A stretch of DNA of 64,000 nt from Tenrec ecaudatus (GCF_050624435.1 NC_134545.1:84517563-84581562), one strand, 5' to 3'. Shown: positions 12,441 to 64,000, numbered from the stretch's first letter. A program made the numbers and translations. The notes: generated by a model from the letters alone, not told the origin.

Positions 12441-13905
12441 GTGTAATCAGAGTGGTAGGTATAGAAGAGAAGCCACCTATATCATAAAAATTGGGTTGAG
12501 ATACAAGGCAGTGGGAGGAGGTTGAACCAAACCCAAGGAGGTACATGTTGGTCCAACATAGTAATGGGAAAAGGATGGAGGGGGAGGGAGAAAACAGGGG
12601 GATTAAACATGAAATGATAATGGAGGGAGCAGGGCACTAATCTACACAGGGGTGAGTACTGGTCTGTCTCCACAGAAACTGGAAGGGGCATGCAGACACT
12701 GCCTTGAAGCACCAAACCAAGAGGACAGCCTGGTCACAAGGATGAAAAGAGAGAGCTTCAGGGATGGCCCCAACCAGAGCCAAACTGGCCCCTTCCCTGG
12801 AAGTGGGTTCTGCAGAGAGCAGGTTGGGGAGAGGGCCCAGCATGCCACACCCATACGGAGGCAGGCCAGGAGGGAGGAAGAGAAAGAGATCGAACTGGGA
12901 CCTACACAGGCACACAATGCTCAGAGGATGATGTCCTTGCTGGGACATATTGGGACACAGAAGGGACTGGGCAAATGACAAAAGCACGTATCATGCTGAC
13001 CCCTTATTGGAGCAGACTGACAGAGGATATTTTGGGGGTCACAGGGTGGAGAAGCAGCATAGTCTGAACCCTGCAAAATGGAGCAAATCAAGAAGGGAGC
13101 ATACCTGGATACCCAATCTGGAGGAAAAAACAACTGAGCTGACTTTTCAGGGCAACAAGGGAGAGGGGGAATGAGGTGGGAAGGGAAGGAAGTGGTGTTA
13201 ACAAACTCAGGAACAAAGGAACAAAAATGGGTCCAAAATTTGTGGCGAGGAGGGTGTAGGAGGCCTGGTAGGGCTTGAGCAAAGGTAATGTAGCCGAGAG
13301 GAAATGCAGAAACCCAAATGAAGGCTGAGCATGATAGTGGGACAACTGGAAAGTCAAAGAAAATAGAGGAAAGAGCATTTAAAGAGCTCTAAATACAGGC
13401 ATGTACATATGTAAATATTTTTATTTATGATGATGAGGAAACAAATCTATGTGCATATACTTATAGGTTTAGTACTAAGATACCAGATGGACATTGGGCT
13501 TCTACTGAAGTACTCCCTCAATGCAAGAACATTTTGTTTTATTAAACTGGCATTCCATGATGCTCACCTCCCTGATATGATCGCTGAAGACAAATGGGTC
13601 CATAAGGAACTGTGGTGAAGAAATCTGAGAGTACCCAGCTATTAAAATATATAGCGTCTGGGGTCTTACACTTGAAGATAAACAAGCGGCCATCTAGCTG
13701 AGAAGCAACCAAGGCCACACGGAAGAAGCACACCAGCCTGTATGATTACGAGTTGTCGAAGGGATCAGGTTTCAGGCATCAAAGAAGGAAAAATCATATC
13801 ATTGTGAGCTTGCCTTCCTGATACGATTGCAGAGGACAAATGGTGGCATAATCATGTGTGGTGAACAAAGCTGATGGTGCCCGGCTATCAAAAGATACAA
13901 TGTCT

Positions 13906-14749
13906 GGAGTCAGAGTGGGCTCCATGGTGGAGGGGTCTCTTGGTGAACTTCCAGAAGCAGGAGAAAATAACATGAGCTGTTTTAAACCACCCATTAGGTG
14001 GTATCACCATAGTCCAAAGGCTGTAGCTTCACACACACGTGTACAAGTACATGGGTATGCAGTGTCCGATTAGCACATCGTTATTTGCCTGTCCTACTAT
14101 CAGGACCTGCCCTTTGTGCCATTTCTCCGTGCCGCCTCCTCAAACAAAGTCTGGGATAGTAAATTCAGCAGAGCCCAATGGTAAAGTCCCTGGGGCTGTC
14201 CTCAATAGAGACAATTGTTTGCTTTATTTATCTGTTTATTTTAACTTTATTTATTTTAACCGTTTGCTTTAGAGCACTGTGGAAATGACACCCTCCAGTC
14301 CTGAGACTTCTCCTGCTGGGGTGCCAAGGGAACAAATGATGTCTTTCTGCCATAAAGGTCCTGAACTTGGCACCCTGAACCTTTGGACTTTCCACTCTCT
14401 CGACTTCACCTTCCCGAATTGGGTCCTGACCATCTCTGTGTCAGCAAAGTTACACAACCAAATTTATGGGTTACCTATGAAGCCAGGGAAAACTTTAAAG
14501 TTCATACGGCGATATATGGTATTCCAAAAAATACCCCAAACCATTTTAAATGAATAAAGTCACCCTTCTGACAAAAGGAGAAACATGTGAACATAAAATC
14601 CAAGTGGATCCAATGAATACCTCGCAGGTTCCTGGTGGGTGCCAGGAAAGGAACCCGTGTAAAGAGACCAAGACAGCAGTGAGCAAGACTGACCACTGTC
14701 TCAAGGGAAGGCAGAACTTGAGCAAGGAGTTCCACGTGCAATACTCAAC
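13906..14749. other. Unassigned sequence downstream of the L1
   Basis: There is no recognisable gene or named repeat. It holds an AT-rich patch (14220-14270) and short open frames without family features. Confidence 0.4.
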
Positions 14750-14960
14750 CCCAAACCCACTGCCATCCAGTGCATTCTGATTCCGTGACTAACGAGACCC
14801 CCTACGGCAGGGTAGAACTGCCTCTCTGGGTCTCCAAGTCTCAATCTCGATGGAATCAGAAAGCCTATCTTCCTCCTGAGGAGTGGCTGCTGGATTCAAA
14901 CTGCTCACTCTGAGGTTCGCAGACCAGCTTGGAAGCCACTACACCACCAGGGCTCTTTTC
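14750..14960 (-). mobile_element. AfroSINE, antisense
   Basis: It runs from CCACTGCCATCCAGTGCATT through GGTAGAACTGCCTC to CACTACACCACCAGGGCTC. Confidence 0.88.
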
Positions 14961-14984
14961 CAGGTGAGATGAAATAACCCAAAC

Positions 14985-15145
14985 CAAGATCAGTGCTATG
15001 GAGTTTCATCTGACTCCTGGGTCCTGACAGGAGAGGGTAGAACTACCTTGCTGGGATTCCGAGTTTCTAAGTCTTTACAGGAGCAGACAGTCGCCTGTTT
15101 TTCGCAAAGAGCTCCTGGTTGTTTTGAACTGCCCAACTCGTAAAC
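14985..15145 (-). mobile_element. Partial AfroSINE, antisense
   Basis: It shows TCTGACTCCTGGGTCCTGAC, GTAGAACTACCTTGCTGGG and TTTGAACTGCCCAACTCGTA. The start of the element is missing or rearranged. Confidence 0.7.
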
Positions 15146-15179
15146 CAGGAGAACAACATGGCTCCTTTGCAAGTGTGAT

Positions 15180-15375
15180 AAGACCACCTAAATGGAAGAA
15201 AGGGAATGTAAGAGAGAGTTTACAAAGGAGAGAAAAAGAGAAGCTGATACGAAGGGCTGAAAAAGAAAGTAAATGTTTAGAAAATAATTATAGTAACGTG
15301 TACAAAATATGCTTGATACAATTGATGTATGCATTGCCGTAAGAGCCCCCATTAAAATGATCTTTTAATAATTAA
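15180..15375 (+). mobile_element. Short L1 3' tail
   Basis: It matches the last 200 bp of the local L1 family (GCTTGATACAATTGATGTATG, then AAGAGCCCCCATTAAAATGA) and ends in an A-rich tail. Confidence 0.8.
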
Positions 15376-15384
15376 AAAAAGAGA

Positions 15385-16160
15385 GAAAGTTGAAGTATGA
15401 GAGTCATGGAATAATAATAAGCTAAGACAATAAATAACCAATTTCAAAATGAATAAAGAATTTGAATAGATATGTCCCTGAAGAAGATATGCAAATAGCT
15501 AATAAGACCATAAAAGATATTCAACTTACTCATTGTTAGGAAAGGCCAATCAGAACCATAATGCGATATTACTTGACAATCACTTACTGACACTGAGTCA
15601 ATTCTGACCCAGCGTGACCCTGTAGGACCGTGTAGACCTGCCCCTGTTCTGAGACTATAACTCTATAGAGGAGGAGAAAGCCTCATCTTTCTCCCATAGA
15701 GCAGCTGGTGAGTTTGAACTGCTGACCCTGTGGTTAGCCGACCAGTGAGTAACCCACTATGACACCATGGCTCTAGTGACACTCACTAGGAAGCTATCGC
15801 TCATTGTCAAAAGATCAACACTAGCAAATGTTCGTGAGGATGGAGCATTAGGACCCTCATAGATACTGCGGGTGCAGGCACTGAAGTAAGCATTTTGGTA
15901 GCTCCTCAATGTAAATGTAATAGACATGAATCCTAGGAATACCGTGTGAGCTAGCAGCTCCACTTCCAGATATCTGCCCAAAATAATTGAAACAGGTCCA
16001 CAAAAGACTCGAACATAGATGTTCGTAGGAGACTCAAAATAGGCAAGAAGCGGAAACAAATCAACTCTCCATCAACGGATGGGTAGATCAACGAAATACA
16101 GCAGAATATTACTCAGTGATCATGGAACATGAAGTTCTGATACATCCTAGAATGTAGATG
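15385..16160 (+). mobile_element. Old L1 ORF2 3' fragment, split by an AfroSINE
   Basis: It shows diverged L1 phrases such as GAAGAAGATATGCAAATAGC before the SINE, and CCATCAACGGATGGGTAGATC and CAGAATATTACTCAGTGAT after it. It is more diverged than the lineage that dominates the window. Confidence 0.75.
15580..15775 (-). mobile_element. AfroSINE, antisense, inserted in old L1
   Basis: It runs from CACTGAGTCAATTCTGACCC through CTCATCTTTCTCCCATAGAG to CCACTATGACACCATGGCTC. L1 sequence continues on both sides. Confidence 0.88.
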
Positions 16161-16409
16161 GACCGTGACAAGTTATGCCGAATGAAAGAAGCCAGTCACC
16201 ACAAGTCACACAGCATTGCCTCTGTAGCCCTTGCCCTTTATATACAAATCATCCTGAATGTTGTTCGAACAGCTCCGTGGACTCAATCTGCTAGGCAAAT
16301 CAGTTTGGTGACAATAAGTCGTCTGTGGAACATACAGCGGGTTAACTCTAACATGGGGGGCAAATAACAAAATTAGGATCGATCTAATGAAGAACACTGG
16401 TGCCAAATG

Positions 16410-16535
16410 ACTGCTGTTGGGTCAAATTTAACTTCATGACAACCACGTTGGACGGGGGAGAGCTGGCCCTGTGTGTTTCATCAACTGTAAGTGACTACAG
16501 GAGTAGAAAGCCCCCTCCTTCTCCCTCGTGTCAAA
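16410..16535 (-). mobile_element. Partial AfroSINE, antisense
   Basis: A decayed SINE has GACAACCACGTTGGACGG, GGAGTAGAAAGCCCCC and TTCTCCCTC but lacks the tRNA-derived part. From 16536 to the start codon at 17010 no repeat was recognised, so this is the likely proximal promoter. Confidence 0.65.
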
Positions 16536-16948
16536 CTGAGTCTTAATATTTGCTATAATAAATAGTGGGAATCCACAGGAGTCTTTTAATGACGGGAGAC
16601 GTGACAAAGGGATGCTTCAGTAGGAACACCCCAACGACCCTCTTTGCAGATGTACTTTCAGGTTGTGGGAGTAGGATCTACCCCTTTTTTTTCTAGTGTG
16701 TACACAGCTTTGGAACCTTAGAATACCTTCATATTTCATGAATGACTAGTGTTGACAGAGGGGGAAATTAAACTGTGGAAATACTTATAAAATCAAAGGG
16801 ATGAGGTTGCAGATTTCATGAATGAGAAGTATAAAGTATGAATCCCATGCTTCAGCAAAGCAAATAAACCCAAAGCACGTTGTACTGGCTGAGTCCAAAG
16901 GGATTCCAAAAACCCAGACCAACCTTTGCCCTGCAGGTCTCATCCTGT

Positions 16949-16956
16949 GTATAATA
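16949..16956 (+). promoter_or_regulatory. Possible TATA-like box of the P450 gene
   Basis: GTATAATA lies about 55-60 bases upstream of the start codon, a spacing that would give a short 5' UTR as in other CYP2C genes. A stronger TTATAAAA at 16785-16792 lies about 220 bases upstream and would need a longer leader. An AGTCCAAAGGGAT element at 16892-16904 is a weak DR1-like candidate for HNF4, a known liver regulator of CYP2C genes. All three are motif matches only. Confidence 0.3.
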
Positions 16957-17009
16957 GGCCTGATTCTCTGGCAGGCCACCCTGAGAGTTCTGGATGCTGA
17001 GCGGGTGAA

Positions 17010-56281
<39,272 letters not shown>

Positions 56282-56945
56282 GACAAGAACTCTAATCCAT
56301 TCATCATCTGCACTGGAAATCAATGTTCTTCCCTCTACTGGAAATTTATTTCATGTCGATCTCTTCCTTTCAAATGCCACTTAGGCTAGAAACACCATGC
56401 ACTAAAAAGTTGATGGACATTTGGTGAAATCTACAAATCCTTTGACAAAAGTGACTGGATTCTGTGAAGTGCAAGGTACACCATGGCCTCTGAAGCCAGC
56501 TCTGATCCAATCAGACCAGTCTGATAGATGGCCTGGATCATGGGCAATCAACAAACAGTAGCGCCTTTACCATTTCTTGCTAAGGAGCCCTGGCAGTCAT
56601 TGGGCTGCTCTCTATAAGCTCGGTGGGTCAAACCCATCAGCTGCTCCATGGGAGGAAAATGAGGCTGTCTATTCCCATAAATATTTCCAGCTTCAGAAAC
56701 TAGGGAGCAGTTCTATTCCATTCTTTCCAGGATCACTGCAATTCAGAGTTCACTAAGTGGGTTGGGTTTCACTATTTTGGTGCTTTTAGATATAATGGTA
56801 ATTTCTAGTTTGTTGGTTTGGTTTTAAACTAGACACCATTACAGACTGATCTATGTGTATTTTTCTATTTCCAATTGAAATCGTTTTTATGAATTTTGTC
56901 ACGTTAAAAAAATAAAGCTTATTCTCAATAAAGATTTTATAGTTG
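56282..56945 (+). other. CYP2C23-like: Probable 3' UTR of the P450 gene
   Basis: AATAAA occurs at 56911-56916 and again at 56927-56932, about 630-650 bases after the stop codon. Most of the second half of this segment is an AfroSINE in sense orientation. Cleavage a few bases after 56945 is expected but not seen directly. Confidence 0.6.
56580..56765 (+). mobile_element. AfroSINE, sense, inside the P450 3' UTR
   Basis: It begins AAGGAGCCCTGGCAGTCATT and has GGGTCAAACCCATCAGCTGC and AAAATGAGGCTGTC, then the tail ATTCAGAGTTCACTAAGTGG. It lies between the stop codon and the AATAAA signals. Confidence 0.8.
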
Positions 56946-57124
56946 ACTTCATTCTCGGGAGAAGACTCCAAAGTCAAATGTATTTTATAGAGACCCCTTT
57001 ATTAATTCTTTAGAGAAAAGGCAAGACAAAGACAAATGATGCAGATGAGAGAGACCATCAGCACGAAGCCGTAATGGTGGCCAAGAGATTGAAACTACGC
57101 TGATAATTATAGGATCTAGAAAAC

Positions 57125-58375
57125 AAAGGACATTAAGGTATCAGATGGACATTGGGCCTCCACTCAAATACTCCCCCAATGCAAGAATACTTTGTTCTAT
57201 TAAACGGGCATTCCATGATGTTCACATTCCCAACACGATTGCTGAAGACAAAGCGGGTGCATAAGCAAATGTGGTGAAGAAAGCTGATGGAGCCCGGCTA
57301 TCAAAATATATCGTGTCTAGTCCTAGGGTCTTTAAGACTTGAAAGTAAACAAGCAGCCATCTAGCTGAGAAGCAACAAAGCCCACATAGAAGAAGCACAC
57401 CAGCCTGTGTGATTACTAGGTACCAAAGGGATCAGTTTTGAGGCATCAGAGAACAAAAAAATCATATCATTGTGTGCTCACCTCCTCAGTGCAATCACTG
57501 AAAACAAATGGATGCATAAGCAAATGTGGTGAAGAAAATTAATGGTGCCCAGCTATCAAAAGATATAGCGTCTGGGGTCTTAAAAGCTTGAAGGTAAACT
57601 AGCGGCCATCTAGCTCAGAAGCCACAAAGCCCACATGGAAGAAGCACACCAGCCTGTGTGATCACGAGGTGTCAAAGTGATCAGTTACCAGGCATCAAGG
57701 AACAAAAATCATATCATTATCAATGAGGGGGTGTGTGGAGTGGGGACCCCAAGCCCTTCCGTAGGCAACTGGAGATCCCCTTACAGAAGGCTGTGGGAGG
57801 AGATGAGCCAGTTGGGATGCAGTGTACCAATGATGAAACTTACTACTTTCCTCTAGTTCTTTAATGCTTCATCCCCAACACTATCATGATCCCAATTCTA
57901 CCTTACAACTCCGCCTAGACCAGAGGATATATACTGGTACAGATAAGAACTGGAAACACGGGGAATCCATGACAAATAAAAAACTCAGGATGAATAATTA
58001 GATTAGTCATAAGGGGAAGGGGGTAAGGGGAAGGTGGGGAAGAATGGGGGAACCTATCACATAGACCTACATATAACCCCCTCTCTGGGGGACAGATAAC
58101 AGAAAAGGGGGTGAAGGAAGACTACAGACAGTATAAGATATGACAAAATAATAATAATTTATAAATTACCAAGGGCTCATGAAGGAGGGGTCGGCAGGGA
58201 GGGCAAAAAGAGGAGCTGATAACAAGGACTCAACCAGAAAGAAAATGTTTTGAGAATGATGACGGCAACAAATGTACAAATGTGCTTGACACAGTGCATG
58301 TATGTGTGGATTGTGAGAAGAGTTGTATGAGCCCCCAATAAAACGATTTTAAAAAGAAAAAAAGAAAATTTACAT
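57125..58375 (+). mobile_element. L1 3' end, second copy of the duplicated block
   Basis: It starts near GGTATCAGATGGACATTGGG and runs through two internal monomers to AATAAAACG. From 57290 on it parallels bases 1-1078. The 165 bp before that has no counterpart in the window only because the window starts there. Confidence 0.9.
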
Positions 58376-58832
58376 ACTAAAAAAATCAAGGCAATCCAAT
58401 AATGCTGGATTGAAATAATAATGTTATTGTTTTTCCAGTAAAGGGCAGTGCTGGATTTTCAATGTTTTCAATGGATACTGCTCGCAATGCTCCTCTTCAA
58501 CAGAAAAACTTCCCTCACAGCACCACACACTGTCTGCTCTAGTTAATTCTCACTATCCAAGAAGAGTTTTATAAAAACTGTGAAGTGTTAGGTATATGCT
58601 GTTTGCATTTATAAGTTTCTTATTGCCTTGACTAGGATGACTATTCCTTCAGGAGTTTAATGTAACCTGCTTGGATCTAAATACATCTCTTCCCTCCCAC
58701 CCCACCTCCAGCCCCATCTCCATATTTTTTGTTTGGGAAATGGCACCACCTGTTGCCCAGTTCAAGAATGTGGAAGTCTTGTCTCAGGAAAACAATGAAC
58801 ATTACTCTTCAGTACAACGTACCTTAAAATGT

Positions 58833-59690
58833 ATGCATAAGCAAATGTGGTGAAGAAAGTTGATGGTGCCCAGTTATCAAAAGATATAGTATCTGGGGTC
58901 ATAAAGACTTGAAGATAAACAAGCGGCCATCTAGCTCAGAAGCAACAAAGCCCACATGGAAGAAGCACACCAGCCTGTGTGACCACAAGGTGTCGAAGCG
59001 ATCAGGTAGCAGGCATCAAAGAACAAAAAAACCCATATTATTGTAAATGAGGGTGAGTACAGAGTAGAGACCCAAAGCCCATCTGTAGGCAACTGGACAC
59101 CCCCTTACTGAAGGGTCGCAGGGAAGAGACAAGTCACTCAGGTTGCACGGCAGCAACGATGAAGCATACAACTTTCTTCTCCTTCTTAAATGCTTCCACC
59201 CCCCACTATCATGATCCTAATTCTACGTTACAAATCTGGCTAGACCAGAGGATTTTCATTGGTACAGATGGGAACTGGAAACACAGTGAATCCAGGACAG
59301 ATGAACACTTCAGGACCAGGGGTGAGAGTGGTGATACCTGGAGGGTAGAAGGAAGGTGGGATAGAAAGGATCTACATATTACCCCCCTCCCTGAGGAATG
59401 GTTAACAGAAAAGTGGGTGAATGGAGATATTAGACAGTGTAAGGTATGACAAAATAATTGTAATTTATAAATTATCAAGGATTCATGAGGGAGGGATGAG
59501 TGGGGAGGGAAGGGGGAAAATGAGCTGATATTAAGGGTTCAAGTAGAAAGCAAATGTTTTGAGAATGATGATGGCAACAAATGTACAAATGTGCTTGACA
59601 TAATGGGTGTATGTATTGATTGTGATAAGAATTGTACGAGCCTCCAATAAAATGATTTAAAAATAAAGAAGCAATAAGAAAAAAATCATC
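58833..59690 (+). mobile_element. L1 3' end, duplicate of the one at 1543
   Basis: It matches the 1543-2395 copy except for two one-base insertions (near 59033 and 59105). The segments that follow (RTE at about 59830-60620, AfroSINE at 60800-60975, inverted RTE at about 61570-62335, AfroSINEs at 62445-62780) repeat the first copy in order. Confidence 0.9.
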
Positions 59691-62600
59691 TCTATGAAAC
59701 CAAACAGTCAACAATATATTGATCATTTCCAGACCCCCCTCAGTAAAGTCCTGATTTCTTCCCGTGGGAACCAGGCCCTCCCTGCCCCGACGCTGGGCTT
59801 CCTGTTCGGCATCAGAGCTCTCGCTCCGCCCCAACACTCACACTGCATGCTGATTTCCTCTGGTTCCCTTGAGGTAGCTCTGACTCTCAGTGGCCCTAAG
59901 TCCAACAGAAAGAAACACTGCCCAGTCCTGTGCCATCCTCACAAATGTGCTGATGTCAGAACCCCTAGTTGTTGCCTCTGTGTCGACCCAGTTCATTGAG
60001 GGTCTTCTTTTTGTAATGATCCTCGCTCTGTCAAACAAGAAGCCTTTTCCCAGGGACTGGTCTCTCCTGATGACATGTCCAAAGGACACGAGACAGTCTC
60101 GCCAACCTTGATTCTCAGGAGCACTCTGCTACCCCTCTTTCAGGGGCGATTTCTTTGTTCTTCTGGTAGCCCAGAATCTTCTTCAGCAACACCATCATTC
60201 AAATGCTCATTCTTCTCCCAACTTCTTTTCTCCTTGTCCCACTTTCACATGCCTGAGAAGCGATGGGAAATGCCATGGCTTGAGCCAGGTACCCTCAGTG
60301 CTCACAGGGCCACCTTTGTTCTCTAACCCTTTAAAAAGAGGTCTTTTGCAATACATTTGTCCAAGGCAACACGTCATTTGCATCCTTGTCTGCTGCTTCC
60401 ATGAGCATTGATTGTGGATCCAAGTCAACTGAAATCCTCAGCAACTTCAATCTTTTTCCATTTTGCATGATGTTGTCTGTTGGTCCAACTGTGAGAATTT
60501 GGGTTTTCTTTTCTTTCTTTCTTTTTTATATAAGATTTGGGTTTTCTATACATTGACTTGCAGTCCATGTTGAAGGCGGCAGACCTCGATCTTCATCAGT
60601 AAGTACTTCGTGTCCTCTTTGTTTTCAGTTAACGAGGCTTTGTGCCCTGCATGTTGCAGGTTAACGAGCCTCCCTTCAACCCTAACGCCGTCTTCTCCTT
60701 CTCCACACAGCCCAGCTTCTCAGATGATATGCCCAGTGTCCAGATTGAGTAAGTATGGGGAGAGGACACACACCTTTTCTGATTTTGAGCCAAGTAGTAT
60801 TCCCTTACCAGGAGCTCTGGTGGTGCCGGTTCCAGGTTGGCCTGCTAACCGCAAGGTCCACCGTTGAAAACCATAAATTTTCTACTCCTAAAAAGGGCTA
60901 TAATCTCAGAAACTCACAGGGGCGATTCTACCATGCCCTATAGAGTTGGCATCCACTCGATGGCAGTGAGTTGTTCTATTCAAGCAACTGCCTCTTGGTA
61001 AATGTACAGGTTCTTTATGAACACAATATAGTGCTCTAGACCTCCCATCTTTTGTGATGTTATCGATCTATCTATAATCTATCTATCATCTATCTATCTA
61101 TAATGATCCATACTATCTAATGTCTTTCCATAATCTAATGTCAACTTGATCTATAGAAATGTAGGGGTGGATTCTAACCTGTTAACCAGGTCACAGCCTG
61201 ACACCTTCTGTGGGCATGCTGTCCTCGAGGAAGGGCCTGGGAACCTCTCACCACTCCTCTGCCTTCATCTCCCTGCTGGCAGACCCAGGGTGTTGTGAGC
61301 TCTATGATGTGGCCATCGCCACTGGATCATAGGCACCCACTGGCCTTTGATCTTCCTGCATTCTGCATCATTGCCTGTGGCTGTGATGAGACTTAGGGAC
61401 TAAGTATCATAAGTATGGATTTACTCTGGACTGGGATGTGATGTTTGGTTGCTATCTATAATTATTTCTTAAGATAAAGGTTTCTCGTACCCATATATGA
61501 GTGTCACTGGATTTGTTTCTCTAGTCAATGCAGCCTAACACATACTGTCAATAAAACACAAGTAAACATCTTCCTGATAGTCTCTGCTTATTGCCAAGAT
61601 TCATCTGATGCCGCAATGTTAGGTTTTCCTGTCACATCCTCTCCTGAATCTCCTTTGAATTTCTGGTAGTTCTCCATGGATGTACTACTGAGATCATTGT
61701 GAAACGATCTTCAGCACAGTTTTACTTGCATGTGATATTGTTCACTATTTTTGCATTGTCTTGGGTCACATTTATTTGAGATGGGCACAAATATGAATCC
61801 CATCATGATGATTGGCTAGGTAGCTGTCATCCTTTTTTTTTTAACAGACTAATGAAGGCTTCTAGTGCTCTATCCATTTTTGGAAACACGTCAGTTGGGG
61901 TTCTGTTCATTCCTGGAACCTTGTTTTTAACTTATGCCTTCAGTGTAGCCTGGGTTTTTCCTTTAAGATGATTGATTCTTGATCAAACACTACATCTGGA
62001 AATGACTGAATGGCAATCAATTCTTCTTGTGAATTAATTCCACCTATTCTCCATTCCCAGAAGAAGGCGAGACTTGGGCTCATGTATTTTGACATGTTGT
62101 GAGGAGACACCAGTGCCTGGAGGAGGGCATCATGCTTGGTAAAGAGGAGGGAAGTGAAAATGAGGAAGACCCTCCCAGGACGGATGGACACATGCCTGCA
62201 GCAGCATGTTCATGCAGAACACTTGGGGAGATGGTTCTGAATCAGGTGGTGTTTCATTCTGTTGTCCACAGGGTCGCAATAAGTTGGAACCAAATCCACA
62301 GCACTCTACAACAACAACCACAACAGTATGTACCAGGTGCTTAACAAATGTTGAAAAAGTATAACCAATATTGAACTATCTCCTCTGCACATACATTTTA
62401 TTGATTTTAGAACAGCACAGGAGATGACTGAGCAAAATTCCAGAAACCTCTCATTACCATCAAGTCAACCTGACTCCTGGCAACCGTGTTGGGCAGAATC
62501 AAGCTGTTCCTTTGGGTTTCTGAGACTTTAAATCTTTAGAGAAGTAGAGAGCCTCTTCTTTCTCTTGGAGAATGGTGGGCTGGTTTGAACCACTGACGCT

Positions 62601-63499
62601 ATGATTGGCAGCTCAGTGCTTAACCAACTACATCACCAGAGATCATATTTGGGGGGTTCCTAAGGCTATAACTCCTTATGAGAACAGAAAGTCTCATCTT
62701 TCTCCCAAGCAGCGACTGATGGGTTGGAACCACGGATCTTATAGTTAGCAGTCCAGCGCGTAATCTACAGAGCTCCTTCCAGAAATCTAGGTTCTTCCAT
62801 ATGCTGTCACGAACCTCACTTTGCACCAGGCAATCACCGCTTCAGGGAAATGTTGGCTTAGACTGTCTCAAGCCACTGTGTGGCATGGACTCTGAGTCTA
62901 TTTGTTGTATAATCATTGCCTCATTTGTAAATAGTTGACTGTAATCCTCCTTGTCAATAACAGAGGGGTATTTTTTTCCTGTGACATCAAAGCAAGCGTC
63001 AGGCAGAAGGTTAACCAGACAAGAGTAGCTTGGTGCTGCATAATCTGATCCTGTGGGATAGGGAGACCACCACGTGTCAGACTTTGGATGGCCCTGTTAA
63101 CTGGACCAGAGAGACTGTAAGTCAGAATATTGTGGCAGCAACTCCATTTCATTGACTGTAAAGTGCTCTTTAGGTCACGTTTTAGCACCTCTGAAATGAA
63201 TAGTCAAGCAGATGACACCTTTGATTCAGTGTTGTCATAGGAAAGTGTCAGAGAAGCCCAACATACCACTGTTATACCAAAGAAACTCGACAACAAATGT
63301 TGATGGAGTGAACAACGATACCGTATTTACCCGAGGATAAGCCGAGGCACCTAATGTTACTACAGACAACCGAGGGTGGGGCCCTTTCAGCATAAAAACG
63401 AGATGAGAAAACTCCACTCATACGCGAATATAATGAGAGAATTTCACTAAGTAACCAGGAGACAAGATTCAAGAAGAAGCAATAAATGATTCACAAAGA

Positions 63500-64000
63500 A
63501 GCCAGATTTGCGGTTTCTGGTCAAGATGGTGCCAAGGTAAGCAGTCCATACAGCGGGCTCCAGTGAGTCTGGTGTCTGGGAAGTCCAGTAGAAGTGTTCT
63601 GGTGACTGGAAAAGTCCCTATGAGGGGTTCTCCTTGTCCATTAGGGGCCTTTCCCCACATCAGCTTTATTTCAACAACGGAGAGCTGGTTTCCTGCCAGC
63701 TGTGTGACCCTTGTGTGCTCTGCCACCATCCAGTGACTCCCCCCATTCACCCCCTTGCCTGGTTGCTGCCCCAGGAACCGGATGGCTATCTTGTGGAGCT
63801 ACCCAATGCCGGACCTGACCACAACATAGCATCTGTCCACTCGTGGCTCCCACTTGGGGGAGCTTCACTTTTCTCCCACGGTCCCCCTATGTTCCACAGG
63901 GCGAGCAGCCATTCCGCCTCCATGCTCGGGTCCCTCTCCGCTGCCGCCCAGGGCCCGAGGACTGAACCCGCAGCAAGTTTGAGTGCCTGCAGCTGGGTGC
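63500..64000 (+). mobile_element. L1 5' UTR start, second copy, cut by window end
   Basis: It parallels 6215-6711 with two or three substitutions. The rest of this L1 is expected beyond the window. Confidence 0.88.

Larger units (their letters stand above)
6215..13905 (+). mobile_element. Nearly full-length L1 retrotransposon, decayed, 3' truncated
   Basis: Order: a GC-rich 5' UTR-like segment (6215-7750, open by chance in several frames), ORF1 (about 7860-8705), ORF2 (about 8710-12440), then 3' UTR to about 13905, where homology to the other L1 3' ends stops. The second copy of this 5' part begins again near 63500. All coding frames are interrupted, so it is inactive. Confidence 0.9.
57290..64000 (+). 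repeat. Segmental duplication, copy B
   Basis: It is a direct-orientation repeat of 1-6711, about 57.3 kb downstream, and continues to the end of the window. The unit length equals the distance across the entire P450 gene, so the gene itself is expected to be duplicated outside the window. Confidence 0.95.

Noticed and set aside
13542-13900. Repeated 240-bp blocks as a CRISPR-like or satellite array
   Set aside because: Only two units occur, without regular short repeats and spacers, and the same blocks occur in many L1 3' UTRs.

Overview
This is nuclear DNA from a placental mammal. It carries one multi-exon cytochrome P450 gene with GT-AG introns, set in sequence that is mostly retrotransposons. 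Three repeat types point to Afrotheria, most likely a tenrec such as Echinops: about 20 AfroSINE copies (tRNA-derived SINEs), BovB-like RTE fragments that share the AfroSINE tail, and a SPIN-type hAT transposon. The species call is an inference from repeat content.

The main gene, on the + strand from 17010 to 56281, is a complete CYP2C-subfamily P450. It has nine coding exons of 180, 163, 150, 161, 177, 142, 188, 142 and 182 bp and encodes 494 residues. Every exon after the first has the standard CYP2C length and phase, all junctions are GT-AG, and all P450 hallmark motifs are present. The sequence reads closest to the CYP2C23 (rat) / Cyp2c44 (mouse) branch, whose members are arachidonate epoxygenases. 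I saw no disabling change.

Layout. 1-6.7 kb: L1 3' ends, RTE and AfroSINE fragments. 6.2-13.9 kb: a decayed, nearly full-length L1. 14-17 kb: AfroSINEs, old L1 and the P450 upstream region. 17.0 kb: exon 1. Intron 1 (7.7 kb) holds old L1 and an antisense processed pseudogene of UBA3. Intron 2 (15 kb) holds an antisense class I endogenous retrovirus inserted in an L1 3' UTR and itself broken by another L1 3' end. 40.0-44.6 kb: exons 3-7, with a (TG)26 tract just before exon 5. Intron 7 (10 kb) holds old L1, an antisense L1, an RTE copy containing the SPIN element, and further L1 tails. 54.7-56.3 kb: exons 8 and 9, then a 3' UTR with an AfroSINE and two AATAAA signals.

The most striking structural feature is that bases 1-6711 recur at 57290-64000 in direct orientation with about 99.5% identity by eye. 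The window therefore spans slightly more than one unit of a roughly 57.3-kb tandem duplication (or an assembly duplication) whose unit contains the whole P450 gene. A second, nearly identical P450 copy is predicted beyond one or both ends. I found no bacterial-type system, CRISPR array, or functional RNA gene.
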